Shown: piece after piece, positions 60,584 through 64,000 of the stretch
Numbering within the stretch: the first letter of the stretch is position 1
Layout of the letters: every line of letters starts with the position of its first letter
Assembly: GCA_028564675.1 (NCBI GenBank)
Contig: JAOVVO010000387.1
Location: 1 to 64,000 of the forward strand
DNA: 64,000 bases
Direction: 5' to 3'
From: Onchocerca lupi
Lineage: Eukaryota > Nematoda > Chromadorea > Rhabditida > Onchocercidae
Translations under genes and position numbers: made by a program
Notes under the pieces: model-generated
What the model saw: the letters and a program-made list of their open reading frames with translations, nothing else
Told to the model about the DNA's origin: nothing
Databases searched by the model: none

Positions 60584-63500
60584 TCATGAACGCAACTGAC
60601 AAGGCCAAATAAATGGTTTGATAACATTTTCATTTTGTGTTCCAAGCATATCCCTGAGTAAAAATTCGATCGGTGTTTCGCCAACTAATTTTACGAAAAA
60701 TAATTGCTCGATTACAGATGCGCTGATCGATCTTAAACTCGGCAACCGTAACAACAAACGACCGAATCGTCCGATCTAAAATCAAAGTTCGATTTTAGCT
60801 TGATACTTTGCTTTCATTAACAAACCATTACGAAAATTTTTATTTAAAACATCTACTTGACAAGTGTAAAAATTACTAAACAATATACTACAAAACTTCT
60901 TCCTTTTTTCTCTTACCAAGCAATTAAAATAGACCTGCAATTGCTTCTGTGTCCTACAATATTCTTCCAATGCCGACTGAACTTTTTCCTGTATCGTTTC
61001 TACTCGTATAACATCATTTAGCCCACAACAATCTATAAAAAATATGCATTTTGTAAATATTTTAAAAGTTTCAAGACTATTGAATGGTCTCTTTTTTCAT
61101 TGCAATGTTTTCTTGTTATTAGTTATTTTTTATCCTCTAATTTAAAGTATTTTGTTTTCTAACGCATAAAAATAGTGAACTTTGTATCTTGTTTCTTGTC
61201 GTCCTGCACAAAGACAAAAAAATCTTTAAATGGTGTATTCAAATGTTAAATTTAAATAAATATATCATAAAATTATACACCATTCAACAAGTTGAAGAAC
61301 AGCTGTTTTTAAGCAATGCTTTTCGAAACAGAAATCAAAAAAAACAAAAAAAAAAAAAAAAAAACCATGCAAATGAAAATACTGCAACAGACATCACAGT
61401 ACCGCAGCATATAATAATATTTTTCTGTAGTTCATTTTATGTGGAACATCAGAAAACAAATTTTGATTGTTTCCTCCTCTTTCTCCTATCTTCCTTTTCT
61501 TCACCTTCTAAATTCTCCTAATACCTTTTTAAAAGTTGGATCAAAAAATTGATAAAATTCTCAATGGATTTTGGAAAATGTATGCTATTGTACATAATCC
61601 AATGGGTGAAAAAAATTCACCGAAAGGGAGGAAATACCATTTGACCAATCTGAAGTTATTCCGCTTGGTACGATAAGTAAAGTTCAATTACTCTGGGATA
61701 TTGCTGATATTCCGATTGTTGCTTTATTGTTTATCAACATACTTACTATACTCAAGTTAACTTCTAGGAGTCCAGAAGTATTTACTATGTACAGCAAATA
61801 TTTAAAATTACGATCTAACTAAAATGCAGCAGTTGCAATCTAAATAACGTAGCTTCTTTTATGAGAACTTAACTAATTACCTCAATAATTACACTAGCTA
61901 AGAACTAAAAGGATATTCCTACAGCTATCTATTATTTACTAAGTCGAATGTTGCCGAAAGCCTGAACAATCAAAATCGACGACCACTACTACGGTGTCAG
62001 CGAGAGAAGAATATTGGTGTCATGTTAAACATGAATTTATAATCAAAGTCATAAGTTTTTCTATTTTAAAAAACTATTATTTCATCCCGCCGATAACTGA
62101 TAATTTGCAGCAATTACTGCTGAAACCAATACTTGCTAAATTGTAATTGATCAAAATTAGATTGAAAATACGTTCCTAGACATGAAATTCACTGTTTTGT
62201 ATGCTCGTTTTGACAATTTAAGTGACAACTATGACTCATTTTCACAATTCAATTGGTTCAGTCATCCCGTCGGGAAGATCATTTGTTTGTTCGCTCTGGT
62301 GAAAATATGTTTCATTGGATGGAGAGAAATCGACACCTTATTGACCCATTTACCTCTCTTTTCTAGGGTCGTCTTTCAACATTCTATTTTAAGGCCTTTC
62401 ACCCCTTTCTTCAACGCATTTTCTCAGCCCTTAATATTAGATGGACACTTTTCGAGCTGTGCAACTGCATTATTATATATGTTTGAAATTATTAAGTAAA
62501 ATCTTAAACAACAATAGATGTCACAAATTCGTTTTAAAATTACAATAAGATGAGTGAAATGCTTTTCAGACAAGAGTACTTTTTTTTCGAGGTAAGGGAA
62601 ACATTCAGTGTGAGAGAAATGATAAGACATTAACTAGGATATTACGATTATTTTTCAGAAATGATCTTTCCATCAGAATTTCACTCTAGATTAAAGAATA
62701 TAAGTAAGAAAATAGAGAGATACAATTTAAATAACAAAAGAAAAGATAAAACACCAAAAATGCTAACCAATACTGAATAATATAATTGCTTTCAGGCTGC
62801 AAAATTCGGCTGGATCCATTTGTAATGCTTTTAAACGTTCAATTTGACCCTAAAATAGCAGATGTGAACGTAAAACTCAAAATCTGAATAGATAAATATA
62901 TTGTCAAAAAAAAAAAAAATTGTTTCTTGATCTAGACCGTATATTTGTACGATATCAAAGCACCAAACAGTTCTAAAATAGCTTTGAGAAGAAAGAAAGA
63001 ATTCATTTTATCTTTCCTCCTTCCATTCTATTAAAATAGGCTTATGCAGCTCAAAATGACTACAATTTTCGTGTGTATAAAATCTAAGCGGAAGCAAGGA
63101 AGATTCTGCACATTCAGCTATGCTCACATATATTTGCTTGTTCGATAACAACAAGGATAAAGATAACAAGAGAGATAGAAATGACCTGAAAGACACGTAT
63201 CCGATCCATGAATACAACTAGTTGATTGGTTGGCAACGGAAGAGAAGAATGTAAACCAGAGGCAGCAAGTAAAGGTGCTACATGCACTGGCATACCGAAC
63301 TGTGCTGCATTCATCACAAACAATTCAGCCCAACTTGCTCGAAGTAATGTCAGCTACAAAATATTGTTGCATAAAAAGAGCAATTCAAGGACTTGATTTT
63401 TTGGACTGAAAATAGAACAGAATACTACAAATTCAACAAAAAATTTCGAAAAAAGATGAGACATCTAAAATCCCTTGCAATGACTTATTTTCTTTGATTG

Positions 63501-63830
63501 TGAATTAGGCACTGTATTCATAAGAAGAAAAATTTTGCAGAATACAAGCTGAGAAATATTTACGTTGGATTCTGAATTTAGAATAATGACAAGAATAAAT
63601 AAATGTACTTGATCGGTATCACTGAGCTCATTGAAGAATGGAATATTCTTGGCCCATTCAACAGCAGAAAATAACAACTTGGCACCAAACTCATAAATAT
63701 TATCCATTCCAATTGAATTCGATGACGAGCTACCTGGAATAGTCTTAAGAAATACTTCATCATCGATTAACTCATTCATATTCAATTCTGACACTAATCC
63801 AGCTCGTCTTCTAATGGAATTTCTACTACA
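60584..63830 (-). CDS. unc-55: COUP-TF/NR2F nuclear receptor, ligand-binding domain (partial)
   Basis: Minus-strand exons: about 63830-63609 (5' boundary unresolved), 63353-63186, 62849-62774, 61032-60935 and 60775-60584 (stop TGA). Joined, they give the full NR2F ligand-binding domain: FGAKLLFSAVEWAKNIPFF (human LAARLLFSAVEWARNIPFF), LRASWAELFVMNAAQFGMPV, VHVAPLLAASGLH, VVFMDRIRVFQ, IERLKALQMDPAEF, ETIQEKVQSALEEY, FGRLLLRLPSLRSIS and the AF-2 helix region PIEFLLRDML. The DNA-binding domain and hinge must lie beyond the right edge. C. elegans UNC-55 is the COUP-TF protein that sets motor-neuron synaptic identity; the orthology is inferred from the domain. In the first exon, a TGA lies upstream in the coding frame near 63837-63835, so the exon must start after it, perhaps at a TAG acceptor near 63822-63830. 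The intron between 62774 and 61032 is 1.7 kb. Confidence 0.9.
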
Positions 63831-64000
63831 TTTCGTTCACATGTTCAACATTCGCATTCTGAGTACGAATTCTGAAAAAATAAATTGAAAACCTTCCAAT
63901 TTCTTAATCTAGGTAATAATAGATTTTGTCTACTTTCCCAACCTGACTGTCACAATAAACATTCTTCAAGCTGCAAAAAACTATGAAATATTGACTGCTT

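Noticed and set aside
62182..62499. 105-codon plus-strand open frame
   Set aside because: It lies in the intron of the NR2F gene on the other strand, with no recognisable domain.
1..64000. tRNA, rRNA, CRISPR arrays, intact transposons or viral insertions
   Set aside because: I read both strands for these and saw no cloverleaf with conserved boxes, no spaced repeat array, no transposase or reverse transcriptase motif. A covariance-model scan would be needed to exclude short RNAs fully.

Overview
This is an AT-rich stretch of eukaryotic nuclear DNA with many short, T-rich introns ending in TTTCAG or TTTTAG. The proteins are animal ones, and several look nematode-like (MFB-1, RLBP-1, UNC-55 and DPF-3 types). 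I infer a nematode, probably a spirurid or filarial worm; the clade is inferred from base composition and gene texture and is not proved. Exons were joined by hand from splice consensus, reading phase and remembered family sequences. Nearly all joins keep frame, and the summed coding length of each full gene divides by three; unresolved joins are named.

Layout, left to right. (1) 79-2196, minus: 5' part of an atrogin-type F-box gene (mfb-1/FBXO32) that leaves the window on the left. (2) 5149-about 8740, minus: ataxin-10 homologue. (3) 9587-22587, minus: SCAPER homologue, 32 exons, about 1411 residues. (4) 22901-23407, plus: possible small unrecognised gene. (5) 24232-30708, minus: DPP8/9-type dipeptidyl peptidase, 16 exons, 811 residues, catalytic triad present. 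(6) 31789-34043, plus, divergent from the peptidase: polyprenyl diphosphate synthase COQ-1, 7 exons. (7) 35168-45676, minus: RalBP1/RLIP76 homologue (RhoGAP plus Ral-binding coiled coil). Its roughly 6.2 kb intron holds (8) a complete 12-exon leucine-rich-repeat membrane protein gene on the plus strand (39415-43825). (9) 46592-48228, minus: VTA1/LIP5, ESCRT-III/Vps4 cofactor. (10) 48900-53431, minus: golgin-84. (11) 54529-56407, minus: calponin/transgelin-like protein. (12) 56408-60583: long intergenic stretch with a 31-bp minisatellite and coding-like debris. (13) 60584 to about 63830, minus: ligand-binding domain of a COUP-TF/NR2F receptor (UNC-55 type) whose upstream exons lie beyond the right edge.

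Functionally this is mostly a set of conserved single-copy genes: ubiquitin ligase adaptor, trafficking (golgin-84, VTA1, RLBP-1), post-proline peptidase, quinone side-chain synthesis, muscle or cytoskeleton (calponin, MFB-1) and a neuronal nuclear receptor. golgin-84, VTA1 and rlbp-1 lie head to tail on one strand with gaps under 1 kb and could form an operon. The most unusual features are the opposite-strand gene inside the rlbp-1 intron, a tandem duplication that copies a splice donor, an intronic duplication carrying a pseudo-exon in coq-1, two predicted GC-AG introns and a pre-miRNA-like hairpin. I saw no CRISPR array, rRNA, convincing tRNA or intact transposon.
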